From: Bacteroidales bacterium
GTDB taxonomy: Bacteria; Bacteroidota; Bacteroidia; Bacteroidales; UBA932
DNA: 51,481 nt
Direction: 5' to 3'
Assembly (NCBI GenBank): GCA_024402095.1
Contig: JAKSJU010000005.1
Location: forward strand, 1 to 51,481
The notes below the pieces were generated by a model. That model made no database searches. It was not told where the DNA came from and saw nothing but the letters and a program-made list of their open reading frames with translations. Within the stretch, counting starts at the first letter, position 1. Every line of letters starts with the position of its first letter. Both the position numbers and the translations under genes were made by a program. Shown here in pieces: positions 26,301 through 33,016 of the stretch.

Positions 26301-26549
26301 CAGGACGCAGATTATCTTAAGATCCGTAACATCACGCTGGGATTCGATTTCAAGAAGGTATTCAAGAATCTTCCTTTCCAGGCGCTCAGAGTTTTTGTAT
26401 CAGGACAGAACCTCTTCACTTTTACAGGATATGACGGAATGGACCCTGAAGTCGGTTACGGCTACGGATACAGCTGGGCTTCCGGTATCGATATCGGATA
26501 CTATCCTTCACCAAAGGTATATATGGCCGGTGTCAGCATCAAATTCTAA
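23349..26549 (+). CDS. SusC/RagA-family TonB-dependent transporter
   Basis: 1066-residue outer-membrane porin that imports a glycan or peptide ligand captured by its SusD lid. Signal peptide residues 1-24 (ending AFA), a carboxypeptidase-D-like regulatory domain (about 28-100, SGKVVDRNGEPLIGVTV), the TonB box EETVVIGYG (about 106-114), a plug domain (about 120-235, with NPADIESIDILKDAASAAIY and GARAANGVVLVTT typical of SusC) and a C-terminal beta-barrel ending AGVSIKF. There is no N-terminal STN domain, so signalling is through the HTCS rather than an anti-sigma factor. The ligand is unknown. susD follows after 12 bases. Confidence 0.96.
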   Translation: MKHSFIEKSAAFLAVMLLCVSAFAQNKSISGKVVDRNGEPLIGVTVLQTGTTNNGTITDIDGYYTINVPASANLTFTCIGYADQIVAVAGKDVIDVVLEEDNEMLEETVVIGYGTQKKKLLTGATINISGEDIQRQNTTNALGALYSSVPGVNIVQSNGLPGSGYTITVRGIGTTGSSEPLIVIDGVAGGNLDNLNPADIESIDILKDAASAAIYGARAANGVVLVTTRQGKQGEKKATVTFDAYTGFQQPNTNGVHGVSAQEYLDLIDRAYISFGSLKEGQHWYDLDKLMPVQKQWLEQGKWNGTDWFNESVNKNAPTNNVVVGITGGGDAIRYSFSYSKSYQEGTLGMPKPTYYDRTTIRANTTFTILKKHDRDVIKLGENVTFSITDSRGMNTGGIFNSDVHNALVKTPLLPAYDLDGSLYTFDMQIRDGWMIKDDEANSLQQADLTESEGKNASVQGNIYLEVDPIKELKLRTAFGFRAGTNFSRSYTPKYVLTGTNYKDYDSVSQSASISTNWTWELTANYKKTFAQNHTVEALAGTSIEATGWGMSINGTRSSTKFGTWDSANLGSVEGALTSDQNASMGGGNTIPYNSLLSFFGRANYSYKDKYMVTAIVRADGSCNFAKGNRWGVFPSVSAGWIVSSEPWMAETRDWLNFFKLRGSWGQNGNCRISNFQYAGVITLDGTYDFSYGQTTPAVAAYPQNIANSKLSWETSEQTAIGFDSRFFKSRLGVIFDWYRKDTKDWLVTPPQMGIMGANASSINGGAVRNSGVELSFTWNDHIGDFFYNVGLNGSYNKNVVLYVNNADGIIHGEPKILSENVRNEDGFQAKPGKPIGYFLGIASEGIFQNQAQIDEYNAKGYAFMNGYDQTRPGDVIWIDQNNDGKYDEQDCVEIGNPHPDFTLGFNISLQWKALDFSINGSGAFGQQVMQSYRQFALQELENYTNNFVNRLWTGEGSTNSFPRFSHGSHNNFKCNGYNSDIWAQDADYLKIRNITLGFDFKKVFKNLPFQALRVFVSGQNLFTFTGYDGMDPEVGYGYGYSWASGIDIGYYPSPKVYMAGVSIKF

Positions 26550-26561
26550 ACACGAAAGAAT

Positions 26562-28388
26562 ATGAAAAAGATTATACTTACAATAGCTGCATGTGTTATC
26601 GCCCTTGTCAGCTGTGATAAAATTGATAGTCTGCTTGATACTACCAACTATCAGAAGGCGGACACTTCCTCTTTCCCTAAGACTGAAAAAGACGCGGAAC
26701 AGCTGGTGAACTCGGCCTACTATACGTTCTATTCATTGTATAACGGTAGTATTTTCCGCACCAATCTGTTCAGACACATGATTGCAAGTGACGACGTCTA
26801 CGGACACGGATCAGAGTCTTCGACTGAAACATCCGCAGCTGACCGCTTGCTTGAGATTTCCGGTGAAGAGACCAATTCCCCATGGAAGGATTATTACAAG
26901 GGACTCCACCGCTGCAACTTTACGCTTGAGGCCATCTCCGCGATGGAGGATGATCTCTTCACGGGGGACAACAAGAACTGGTATCTGGGCCAGGCGCACT
27001 TCATGCGTGCCTTCTTCCTCTGGATACTTGCCGATAAGCATGAGACATTCCCTCTCACACTTTCCTCAGAAGTGGAGAATATGCCGAACGCTTCTGTCGA
27101 CGAGATCTATGCGGCAATCGCCGCCGACCTCACCGATGCCATTAATCTCATTCCTGCCAAATACGGCTATTCAAGAGAAACCAACCAGGTCGGCCGTGCT
27201 ACCAAATATGCCGCTGAGGCACTTATGGGTCGTGTATGGCTGTTCTATACCGGATTCTACAAAAAGAAACAGATGGCAGATGTCACAAAGGATATGGTCA
27301 TCAAATACCTTGAAGACTGTGCCAATACAAGCGTTTCCCATTTCGACCTTGAAGATGATCCGCGCTCAATATGGGCCTATACCAACGAATACTCAAGCGG
27401 TCTGGCTTATAGCGAAGAAGGATTCGGCACTTATGTCAGCCGTGAGAAAGTCCGTTGGGCAGGAAACCATAGCAAGGAGACCATCTGGGCTACCCATTTC
27501 TCTCTGACCGGATATAACCGCAACCGTCTCGGCGAGTGGCTCGGAATCCGTAATTCCAGCAAGACGACCAATTCTACCTGCTATCCTTATTCCGCCAAAT
27601 CCAACGGTAATGCGTCAGTCAACCCGCTCATGGTCAAGGATTGGTATGAGGATCCTGATTACGGTCCGACTGACAAGCGTCTCTATGGCTCGCTTATGGC
27701 ATCCCGCGATGCTAATGTGGTTTATGACTGGTTCAAGGATGGTTACGTGGAGATTCCTGACTTCAAGGGAGACAACGCCAAGGAGGTTGAGAGAACTCTC
27801 TTCTACCCTAAGAAATACATCGCTACGGCCTGCTATACAGACGGTGCCAAGTCAAGTATGTACAACAACTTCTTCCACGCCATCAACAGTGCTGTCAGCG
27901 ACAGCAACAGCGGGCTTATGAACGATGCCATTTATATCCGTTTCGCTGATGTGCTCCTTATGCTGGACGAACTTAAGGAAACAGTAACCGGAATGAACAG
28001 GCTCCGTGCCCGTGCAGGGTTGAAGCCTTACGATTCCTACACTCTCGAACGTCTCCAGAAGGAGCGCCGATACGAGCTTGCATTCGAAGGAATGCGTTTC
28101 GATGACCTTAGACGCTGGTATCCTGAGACAGCCGGTGAAATCATTCAGAAGAACCAGGACGGCGGATATGTGGAGTTCAAGGGAAATGTCGTTCCGGACG
28201 GTTACAGGGAGATGCCTGGCAGATCGATTTCACAGAGATATGCCAAGACACACGGATTCTGGATGATTCCTTCGGAGCAGATAAGTCTTCAAGAAGGAGT
28301 GCTCACACAGCACGAAGGATATGAGGAAGGAGGTGACTGGCTTTTCACAAGCGGAGACCTTCCATACTACGACGTAATCAAAAAATAA
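26562..28388 (+). CDS. SusD/RagB-family nutrient-binding lipoprotein
   Basis: 608-residue surface lipoprotein that binds the ligand and caps the SusC barrel. Lipobox ALVSC with Cys18. The N-terminal SusD-like part has YYTFYSLYNG and the TPR-rich core (FMRAFFLWILADKHETFPL), and the C-terminal RagB/SusD block is recognisable by LQKERRYELAFEGMRFDDLR and a downstream W. At over 600 residues it is on the long side for the family. A strong terminator 40 bases after the stop ends the operon with no enzyme genes. Specificity cannot be read from the sequence. Confidence 0.94.
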   Translation: MKKIILTIAACVIALVSCDKIDSLLDTTNYQKADTSSFPKTEKDAEQLVNSAYYTFYSLYNGSIFRTNLFRHMIASDDVYGHGSESSTETSAADRLLEISGEETNSPWKDYYKGLHRCNFTLEAISAMEDDLFTGDNKNWYLGQAHFMRAFFLWILADKHETFPLTLSSEVENMPNASVDEIYAAIAADLTDAINLIPAKYGYSRETNQVGRATKYAAEALMGRVWLFYTGFYKKKQMADVTKDMVIKYLEDCANTSVSHFDLEDDPRSIWAYTNEYSSGLAYSEEGFGTYVSREKVRWAGNHSKETIWATHFSLTGYNRNRLGEWLGIRNSSKTTNSTCYPYSAKSNGNASVNPLMVKDWYEDPDYGPTDKRLYGSLMASRDANVVYDWFKDGYVEIPDFKGDNAKEVERTLFYPKKYIATACYTDGAKSSMYNNFFHAINSAVSDSNSGLMNDAIYIRFADVLLMLDELKETVTGMNRLRARAGLKPYDSYTLERLQKERRYELAFEGMRFDDLRRWYPETAGEIIQKNQDGGYVEFKGNVVPDGYREMPGRSISQRYAKTHGFWMIPSEQISLQEGVLTQHEGYEEGGDWLFTSGDLPYYDVIKK

Positions 28389-28427
28389 ACAATGTGTTAA
28401 AAATAAATAATAGGTAATGTTTTCGCT

Positions 28428-28462
28428 GGCGTCCGCAATTTTTGCGGACGCCTTCTATTTTT
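28428..28462 (+). terminator. Rho-independent terminator of susC-susD
   Basis: Perfect 11-bp stem, GGCGTCCGCAA (28428-28438) and TTGCGGACGCC (28442-28452) around a TTT loop, followed by TTCTATTTTT. It lies 40 bases after the susD stop. Confidence 0.88.
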
Positions 28463-28492
28463 GCTGCTGGAAACAAAAATGTAGTATCTTTG
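28460..28492 (+). promoter_or_regulatory. Orphan promoter reading into a non-coding stretch
   Basis: -33 TTTG at 28460-28463 and -7 TATCTTTG at 28485-28492, spacer 21 bases. No coding frame of any length follows; the next plus-strand gene begins at 28759 and has its own -7 element. It could drive the small RNA candidate below. Confidence 0.5.
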
Positions 28493-28497
28493 TGGAG

Positions 28498-28590
28498 ATA
28501 TAGGACCATTGCCCCACCGGGGCGGCTGCGAAGCAGCGGGGGTAGATAGCCAGAGGCTGGCCAAAAAGTAATTTTTGGTCAGCCTCCTTT
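28498..28590 (+). ncRNA. Possible structured small RNA, unassigned
   Basis: Starting about six bases after the orphan -7 element, this stretch can fold into three hairpins: GCCCC-ACC-GGGGC (28511-28523), GCTGC-GAA-GCAGC (28525-28537) and a 15-bp stem with one G-U pair and a GTAA loop (28553-28586). There is no coding frame. The last hairpin is followed by only CTTT, so a normal terminator is not certain. It also lies directly after the 3' end of tRNA-His read on the other strand and might instead be a processing or termination structure for that tRNA. I do not recognise a known RNA family; a dispersed palindromic repeat is another possibility. Confidence 0.35.
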
Positions 28591-28666
28591 GGGGTGAGAT
28601 GTGGGGCTCGAACCCACGACACCCAGAACCACAATCTGGTGCTCTACCAACTGAACTAATCTCACC
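28590..28666 (-). tRNA. tRNA-His (anticodon GUG), CCA encoded
   Basis: The minus strand folds as a complete tRNA: extra 5' G at 28666 (position -1) opposite C73, acceptor stem GTGAGAT with ATCTCAC, a D-arm GTTC-AGTTGGTAGA-GC, anticodon arm CCAGATT-GTG-GTTCTGG with GUG for histidine, and a T-arm with GGTTCGAGCC. The G-1/C73 pair is the histidine identity element. The CCA end is encoded (28592-28590). Confidence 0.96.
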
Positions 28667-28678
28667 ATTTCAGTCCTG

Positions 28679-28709
28679 CAAAGGTACGAATATTTTTTAA
28701 GCTTGCAAG
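28679..28709 (-). promoter_or_regulatory. tRNA-His promoter
   Basis: On the minus strand -7 TACCTTTG at 28686-28679, a 19-base spacer, and -33 TTG at 28708-28706. The -7 ends 12 bases before the tRNA 5' end, which leaves room for a short leader trimmed by RNase P. It overlaps the region where the divergent carboxyltransferase promoter would have its -33 element. Confidence 0.6.
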
Positions 28710-28728
28710 ATTGGTAAGAGAAATTTAT

Positions 28729-28736
28729 TACCTTTG
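28729..28736 (+). promoter_or_regulatory. -7 element of the carboxyltransferase gene
   Basis: TACCTTTG, identical to the tRNA-His -7 element on the opposite strand, 22 bases before the ATG at 28759. No well-spaced TTTG -33 is visible (TTG at 28703 gives a 23-base spacer). Confidence 0.5.
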
Positions 28737-28758
28737 TTAACTATACAAAAACGGAAAA

Positions 28759-30540
28759 ATGGCTAGAGAAATAAAGTTTTCCCTTGTTTACAGAGATATG
28801 TGGCAGTCCTCCGGCAAGTATCAGCCGAGAGCGGACCAGCTGGTCAGGGTTGCCCCTGCAATTATCGATATGGGTTGTTTCGACAGAGTCGAGACCAACG
28901 GCGGTGCCTTTGAGCAGGTAAATCTCCTTTATGGAGAGAATCCAAACAAGTCTGTCCGCGTGTGGACGGCGCCTTTCCATAAGGCCGGCATCCAGACCCA
29001 TATGCTCGAGAGAGGCTTGAACGCGCTCAGAATGAATCCTGTTCCGGCTGACGTCAGGGAGTTGATGTTCAAGGTCAAGAAAGCGCAGGGCACGGACATA
29101 GCCAGGAGTTTCTGCGGATTGAATGACCACAGGAACCTCAAGCTTTCGGTGGAATATGCCAAGAAGGCCGGCATGATCAGTCAGGCTACGCTGTCCATTA
29201 CCAATTCTCCTGTACACACTGTGGAGTATTATATGGGAGTGGTTGATCACCTTGCTGAGTACGGCACTGATGAAATCTGCCTCAAGGACATGGCGGGAAT
29301 CGGCCGTCCGGCTTTCCTCGCTCAGCTCGTCACCGAAATAAAGAAGAAATACCCTCATCTCAAGATACAGTATCACGGACACAGCGGCCCCGGATTCTCC
29401 ACCGCTTCAATGCTTGAAGTGGCCCGGGCAGGCGTCGATTACATAGACGTTGCTGTTGAACCCCTCAGCTGGGGTAAGGTGCATCCGGATGTCATAACCA
29501 TCCAGCAGATGCTCAAGGCTGACGGATTCCTCGTGAAGGACATCAACATTGATGCATACATGCAGGTTCGCTCGCTCACTCAGGAGTTCATCGACGATTT
29601 CCTTGGGTACTGGATCAATCCTTCGAACTCCAGAATGACCTCGCTTCTGGTAGGCTGCGGCCTTCCTGGAGGAATGATGGGCTCGATGATGGCGGACCTC
29701 AAGGGCTTCCAAGCGGCTATCAACGCCTCTGAAAGAGTCAATGGCAAGCCTGAAAGCAGCATAGACAGCCTGATGGTGCAGCTGTTCAACGAGGTTGAGT
29801 ACGTATGGCCTCGCCTTGGATATCCTCCGCTCGTCACACCTTTCAGCCAGTATGTCAAGAATACAGCGCTGATGAACCTTCTTGCCATGAGCCAGGGCAA
29901 GCCGAGATTCACCACCATTGACAAGGACACCTGGGGAATGATTCTCGGAAGAATGGGAACACTCCCGGGAAAGCTGGCTCCTGAAATTGTGGACCTTGCC
30001 AAGGAAAAAGGATTCGAGTTCTACACCGGCAATCCGCAGGACGAATATCCGAACGAACTTCCTAAGTTCCGCCAGATGATGAAGGATGAAGGCTGGGATT
30101 GCGGTCAGGACGATGAGGAACTTTTCGAGCTTGCAATGCACGAGCGCCAGTACAGAGACTACCGCAGCGGCATAGCGAAGGAGAGGTTCAACAAGGAACT
30201 TGAGGATTTCAGGACCAAGGCCGGTGTGCCGATAGTCGTTAAACGCCCGGTTGTGGAAATGCCTGAATTCGACATCAACCGCCTCTGTGAACAATATCCG
30301 GGAGCGACTCCGCTCCAGGTTCCCGCAAAGGGAAAGATGCTTTGGCAGATAGACGTCGTAGATGATTCGACGGCTCCGGCCGTGGGGACAAAAGTCGAGG
30401 CCGGAATGGTCTGCGGTTATGTCCAGACCCCGTATGGAATAGAAGAGGTGGTGTCTGCGCGTGACGGACGCATCGTGGCTGTAATGGCTGCGCAGGGCAA
30501 GGACGTTGTGAAAAACGAGATAGTGGCTCTGGTGTTATAA
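28759..30540 (+). CDS. PycB/OadA-type carboxyltransferase with a biotinyl-like domain lacking lysine
   Basis: 593-residue protein of the pyruvate carboxylase B / oxaloacetate decarboxylase alpha family, which moves CO2 between biotin and a 2-oxoacid. The TIM-barrel has the metal site (YRDMWQSSGKYQP near residue 12 and QYHGHSGPG with the His-x-His) and LKDMAGIGRP with the lysine that is carbamylated in the family. A PYC/OADA conserved domain follows (about 310-480). The C-terminal 70 residues have a biotinyl-domain shape (AKGKMLWQIDVVDD, GTKVEAGMVCGYV, SARDGRIVAV), but where AMKM should be it reads TPYG, so Tyr559 stands in place of the biotinylated lysine. It probably uses a separate biotin carrier protein. 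Oxaloacetate decarboxylation and a transcarboxylase-like role in propionate metabolism are both possible. Confidence 0.85.
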   Translation: MAREIKFSLVYRDMWQSSGKYQPRADQLVRVAPAIIDMGCFDRVETNGGAFEQVNLLYGENPNKSVRVWTAPFHKAGIQTHMLERGLNALRMNPVPADVRELMFKVKKAQGTDIARSFCGLNDHRNLKLSVEYAKKAGMISQATLSITNSPVHTVEYYMGVVDHLAEYGTDEICLKDMAGIGRPAFLAQLVTEIKKKYPHLKIQYHGHSGPGFSTASMLEVARAGVDYIDVAVEPLSWGKVHPDVITIQQMLKADGFLVKDINIDAYMQVRSLTQEFIDDFLGYWINPSNSRMTSLLVGCGLPGGMMGSMMADLKGFQAAINASERVNGKPESSIDSLMVQLFNEVEYVWPRLGYPPLVTPFSQYVKNTALMNLLAMSQGKPRFTTIDKDTWGMILGRMGTLPGKLAPEIVDLAKEKGFEFYTGNPQDEYPNELPKFRQMMKDEGWDCGQDDEELFELAMHERQYRDYRSGIAKERFNKELEDFRTKAGVPIVVKRPVVEMPEFDINRLCEQYPGATPLQVPAKGKMLWQIDVVDDSTAPAVGTKVEAGMVCGYVQTPYGIEEVVSARDGRIVAVMAAQGKDVVKNEIVALVL

Positions 30541-31947
30541 CTCCTTACGCCATCTGGCGAGAGGAATATTGAGCTGCCCGCGGTACTTGGCAATGGTACG
30601 GCGGGCAACTTTGTATCCCCGCTTCTCCATTTCGACTACAAGCTGCTCATCGGTAAGAGGTTTCTTTTTATCCTCGCCGTCGATGCACTCCTGAAGCGCC
30701 TTCTTGAGCTCTCTGGTGGAGACTTCCTCCCCCTCGCTGTTTTCCATTCCTTCGGAAAAGAAATACTTCAGCGGGAATATACCGAAATGAGTTTCGATGT
30801 ATTTGCTGTTCACGACGCGCGAAATGGTTGAGATATCGAATCCGGTAATCTCAGCGATATCCTTGAGGACCATAGGCCTGAGGTTGGATTCGTCTCCGTC
30901 CAGGAAATAGTCGTGCTGATAGTCCAGAATTGCCTGCATGGTCTTCTGCAGGGTATTGTGCCTTTGCTTAAGGGCTTCCACGAACCATTTGGCGGAGTCC
31001 AGTTTCTGCTTCACGAAAGTGGCCGCTTCCTTCTGTGCCCGTTCGCTGGATCCCTTTGCATCCATCAGTAGATCAGCATATTTCTTGTTGACCCTCAGCT
31101 CAGGAATGGAGAAACGAGGCATGGAGAAAGACAGTTCGCCATCATTCTCTTCGAGTATGAAGTCCGGGACAATCTGCTGCGCCTGGTCGTTATAGCTGTC
31201 GTCGATAGTACCGCCCGGGGCTGGATTGAGCTTGACGATACGGGCCATGGCCGCCTTCAATTCCTCTTCCGATATACCAAGCCTTGACATTATCTTCTGG
31301 AAGTGCTTGTTCGAGAATTCTGCGAATTCCTCTTCCAGTATTTTTTCAGCGGTCATCACGTCGGGTGTCTGGCGGCAGTTCTTCAACTGCAGCAGAAGGC
31401 ATTCCCTCAGATCTCGGGCCCCTACTCCTGCCGGCTCGAATTCCTGGATGACGTGGAGTAGGGAAAGTACCTCCTCGTAATCTGTCTCGATTCCCGCCCT
31501 GAAGGCAAGGTCATCCACGAGTGAGTCTATGTCTCTGCGGAGATATCCGTCATCATCGAGGCTGCCGATTATGAATGAACCTATCTGGTATTGCCTTTCA
31601 TCCAGATTCCTGAACCCCAGCTGGTCGGTAAGGCTCTGAGTGAAACTCTGCTTGATGGAAAAAGTATTGTACTCGGGACGCGGATCCTTGCCCCAGTTGT
31701 TGACTTTGAGCTTGTAGGAAGGGATATACTCGTCTTCCTTGATTTCATCAATGGATATATCCTTCTGCTCGTTATCATCGTCCCTGGAAGATTCCGGGTC
31801 GGGCGTATCATCGAGGACAGGGTTGGATTCGAGCTCGGCACGGACTCTCTGCTCCAGCTCCTGGACAGGAAGCTCAATGAGCTTGATGGTCTGGATCTGA
31901 AGAGGGGATAGTTTCTGTGTCTGTTTGAGCTCCAGTCCCTGTTTCAT
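30535..31947 (-). CDS. rpoN: RNA polymerase sigma-54 factor
   Basis: 470-residue sigma-54. Region I is the Gln/Leu-rich LKQTQKLSPLQIQTIKLIEL start, which binds activators. An acidic linker (about residues 48-70) follows, then the core-binding domain (about 110-300), an HTH region (DIAEITGFDISTISRVVNSK) and the C-terminal RpoN box VARRTIAKYRGQLNIP that contacts the -24 element. It needs an AAA+ enhancer-binding activator, none of which is encoded in this window. It is the last gene of a three-gene minus-strand operon and its stop overlaps the convergent carboxyltransferase stop by six bases. Confidence 0.97.
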   Translation of the reverse strand: MKQGLELKQTQKLSPLQIQTIKLIELPVQELEQRVRAELESNPVLDDTPDPESSRDDDNEQKDISIDEIKEDEYIPSYKLKVNNWGKDPRPEYNTFSIKQSFTQSLTDQLGFRNLDERQYQIGSFIIGSLDDDGYLRRDIDSLVDDLAFRAGIETDYEEVLSLLHVIQEFEPAGVGARDLRECLLLQLKNCRQTPDVMTAEKILEEEFAEFSNKHFQKIMSRLGISEEELKAAMARIVKLNPAPGGTIDDSYNDQAQQIVPDFILEENDGELSFSMPRFSIPELRVNKKYADLLMDAKGSSERAQKEAATFVKQKLDSAKWFVEALKQRHNTLQKTMQAILDYQHDYFLDGDESNLRPMVLKDIAEITGFDISTISRVVNSKYIETHFGIFPLKYFFSEGMENSEGEEVSTRELKKALQECIDGEDKKKPLTDEQLVVEMEKRGYKVARRTIAKYRGQLNIPLARWRKEL

Positions 31948-31948
31948 A

Positions 31949-32506
31949 CTACTCGGCTATCTGTCTGATAAATCTGACCGTATCCACCTGATAAGAAGAG
32001 GCGTCCATCGCAGGATACCTGAATTTTTCCCTGACCACAAATGCTGTAGGGAAGTCCTGCTGAATCACCTTGAGCATCTCCTGGGCTTCAAACTTTGTGC
32101 GGAAGTCGCCCACGGTCACCTTAAAGAAAGGATTGGTATATGACCTGTATGCCTGCATACCATGATATTTGGCCTTGAAGCGGTTCATTTCGCTTTCGGA
32201 CTCATATCTTGAATTCTGCTTGTTGTCGAAATATATGCGTATCCTGTAGCCCGAATACTGCTTGGTCCTGTTCTCTTCCACATGGTCAGCGAGGGACTTG
32301 CGCAAGTCCTGTGACTGTGAGACGTTTATGCCTTCGGGAAGTACCTGGAAGATGCTTTTCCCATCAAGAGAGCGGTCAATGGAAGAGACCGGTATATACA
32401 CCAGTGAGTCGACCATTTCATAACCCTCAGGCACTATTATGTCCTGCGCTTTTGCGCCGATGCAGAATGCCACTGCTGCGGCAAATACAGTAAGAGCTTT
32501 TTTCAT
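31949..32506 (-). CDS. SPOR-domain protein, exported
   Basis: 185 residues with a signal peptide (MKKALTVFAAAVAFCIGAKA) and a C-terminal SPOR-like domain (about residues 85-165: GYRIRIYFDNKQNSRYESES, then FFKVTVGDFRTKFEAQEM). SPOR domains bind denuded glycan strands of septal peptidoglycan; many Bacteroidota carry small periplasmic ones of unknown role. It sits one base after the LEA-type lipoprotein gene and one base before rpoN, so the three are one transcript. Its function beyond probable cell-wall binding is not known to me. Confidence 0.78.
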   Translation of the reverse strand: MKKALTVFAAAVAFCIGAKAQDIIVPEGYEMVDSLVYIPVSSIDRSLDGKSIFQVLPEGINVSQSQDLRKSLADHVEENRTKQYSGYRIRIYFDNKQNSRYESESEMNRFKAKYHGMQAYRSYTNPFFKVTVGDFRTKFEAQEMLKVIQQDFPTAFVVREKFRYPAMDASSYQVDTVRFIRQIAE

Positions 32507-32507
32507 A

Positions 32508-32972
32508 TTATCTTTTCAAAAATGAAACCAGCGGTATGTCCGTATATTCAATAGTCTTGCCAAACTTGGTCCCTGACATTCTGGCATATCCCCTGATGTC
32601 AATCCTGAGTGCATCGGTGTCGCCTGAAGTCAGTGAGCCGAGCACGGAGGGAAGATTGATCCCGCTCTGCAGGCTTCCCTTCACGGGGAAGATGCAGTCC
32701 TGCTTACCTGATTCTATCAGGATACCGTTTGCGGTAAGGAGCAGTACCGGATTGTCAGCCACTTTGATTACGCCGGAAATGCTGTCTATCTGAATGGCTT
32801 TGCCGGGATTGTCAATCTTAGCGTCAATCGTAAGGTCCGCAGCTTTCAGGCCTCTCGGGGAAATGGACTGGATGGACACTGAACTGATCTCGAAGTCTTT
32901 CCACGAATTGCAGGAGGACAGCAGGGCAATAAGCAGAGCTGACAATAAGGAAATATGCAGTACGCGTTTCAT
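32508..32972 (-). CDS. Small lipoprotein, LEA type 2-like
   Basis: 154 residues. N-terminal lipoprotein signal with lipobox LLSSC (Cys21). The mature part is beta-rich with IDAKIDNPGKAIQIDSISGV, which fits the LEA14/WHy fold (repeated N-P with short beta strands) seen in small Bacteroidota lipoproteins. It occupies the position between miaB and rpoN where many relatives carry an LPS-assembly lipoprotein (LptE), but I see no LptE sequence features. First gene of the operon with the SPOR protein and rpoN. Function unknown. Confidence 0.6.
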   Translation of the reverse strand: MKRVLHISLLSALLIALLSSCNSWKDFEISSVSIQSISPRGLKAADLTIDAKIDNPGKAIQIDSISGVIKVADNPVLLLTANGILIESGKQDCIFPVKGSLQSGINLPSVLGSLTSGDTDALRIDIRGYARMSGTKFGKTIEYTDIPLVSFLKR

Positions 32973-32979
32973 ATAAAGA

Positions 32980-33008
32980 CAAAGATAAGAAAAAACTGTC
33001 TATCTTTG
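32980..33008. promoter_or_regulatory. Two back-to-back -7 elements for the lipoprotein operon and miaB
   Basis: The 44-bp gap between the divergent genes holds TATCTTTG on each strand: minus at 32987-32980, seven bases before the lipoprotein ATG, and plus at 33001-33008, eight bases before the miaB ATG. With transcription starting about five bases after the -7 element, both mRNAs would have leaders of about three to five bases. No TTTG -33 element is seen for either. Confidence 0.6.
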
Positions 33009-33016
33009 CGGCAGTT

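Noticed and set aside
29407-30294. A 295-codon antisense frame within the carboxyltransferase gene.
   Set aside because: The opposite strand encodes a well-conserved enzyme over the whole stretch; the antisense product has no recognisable domain or start signal.
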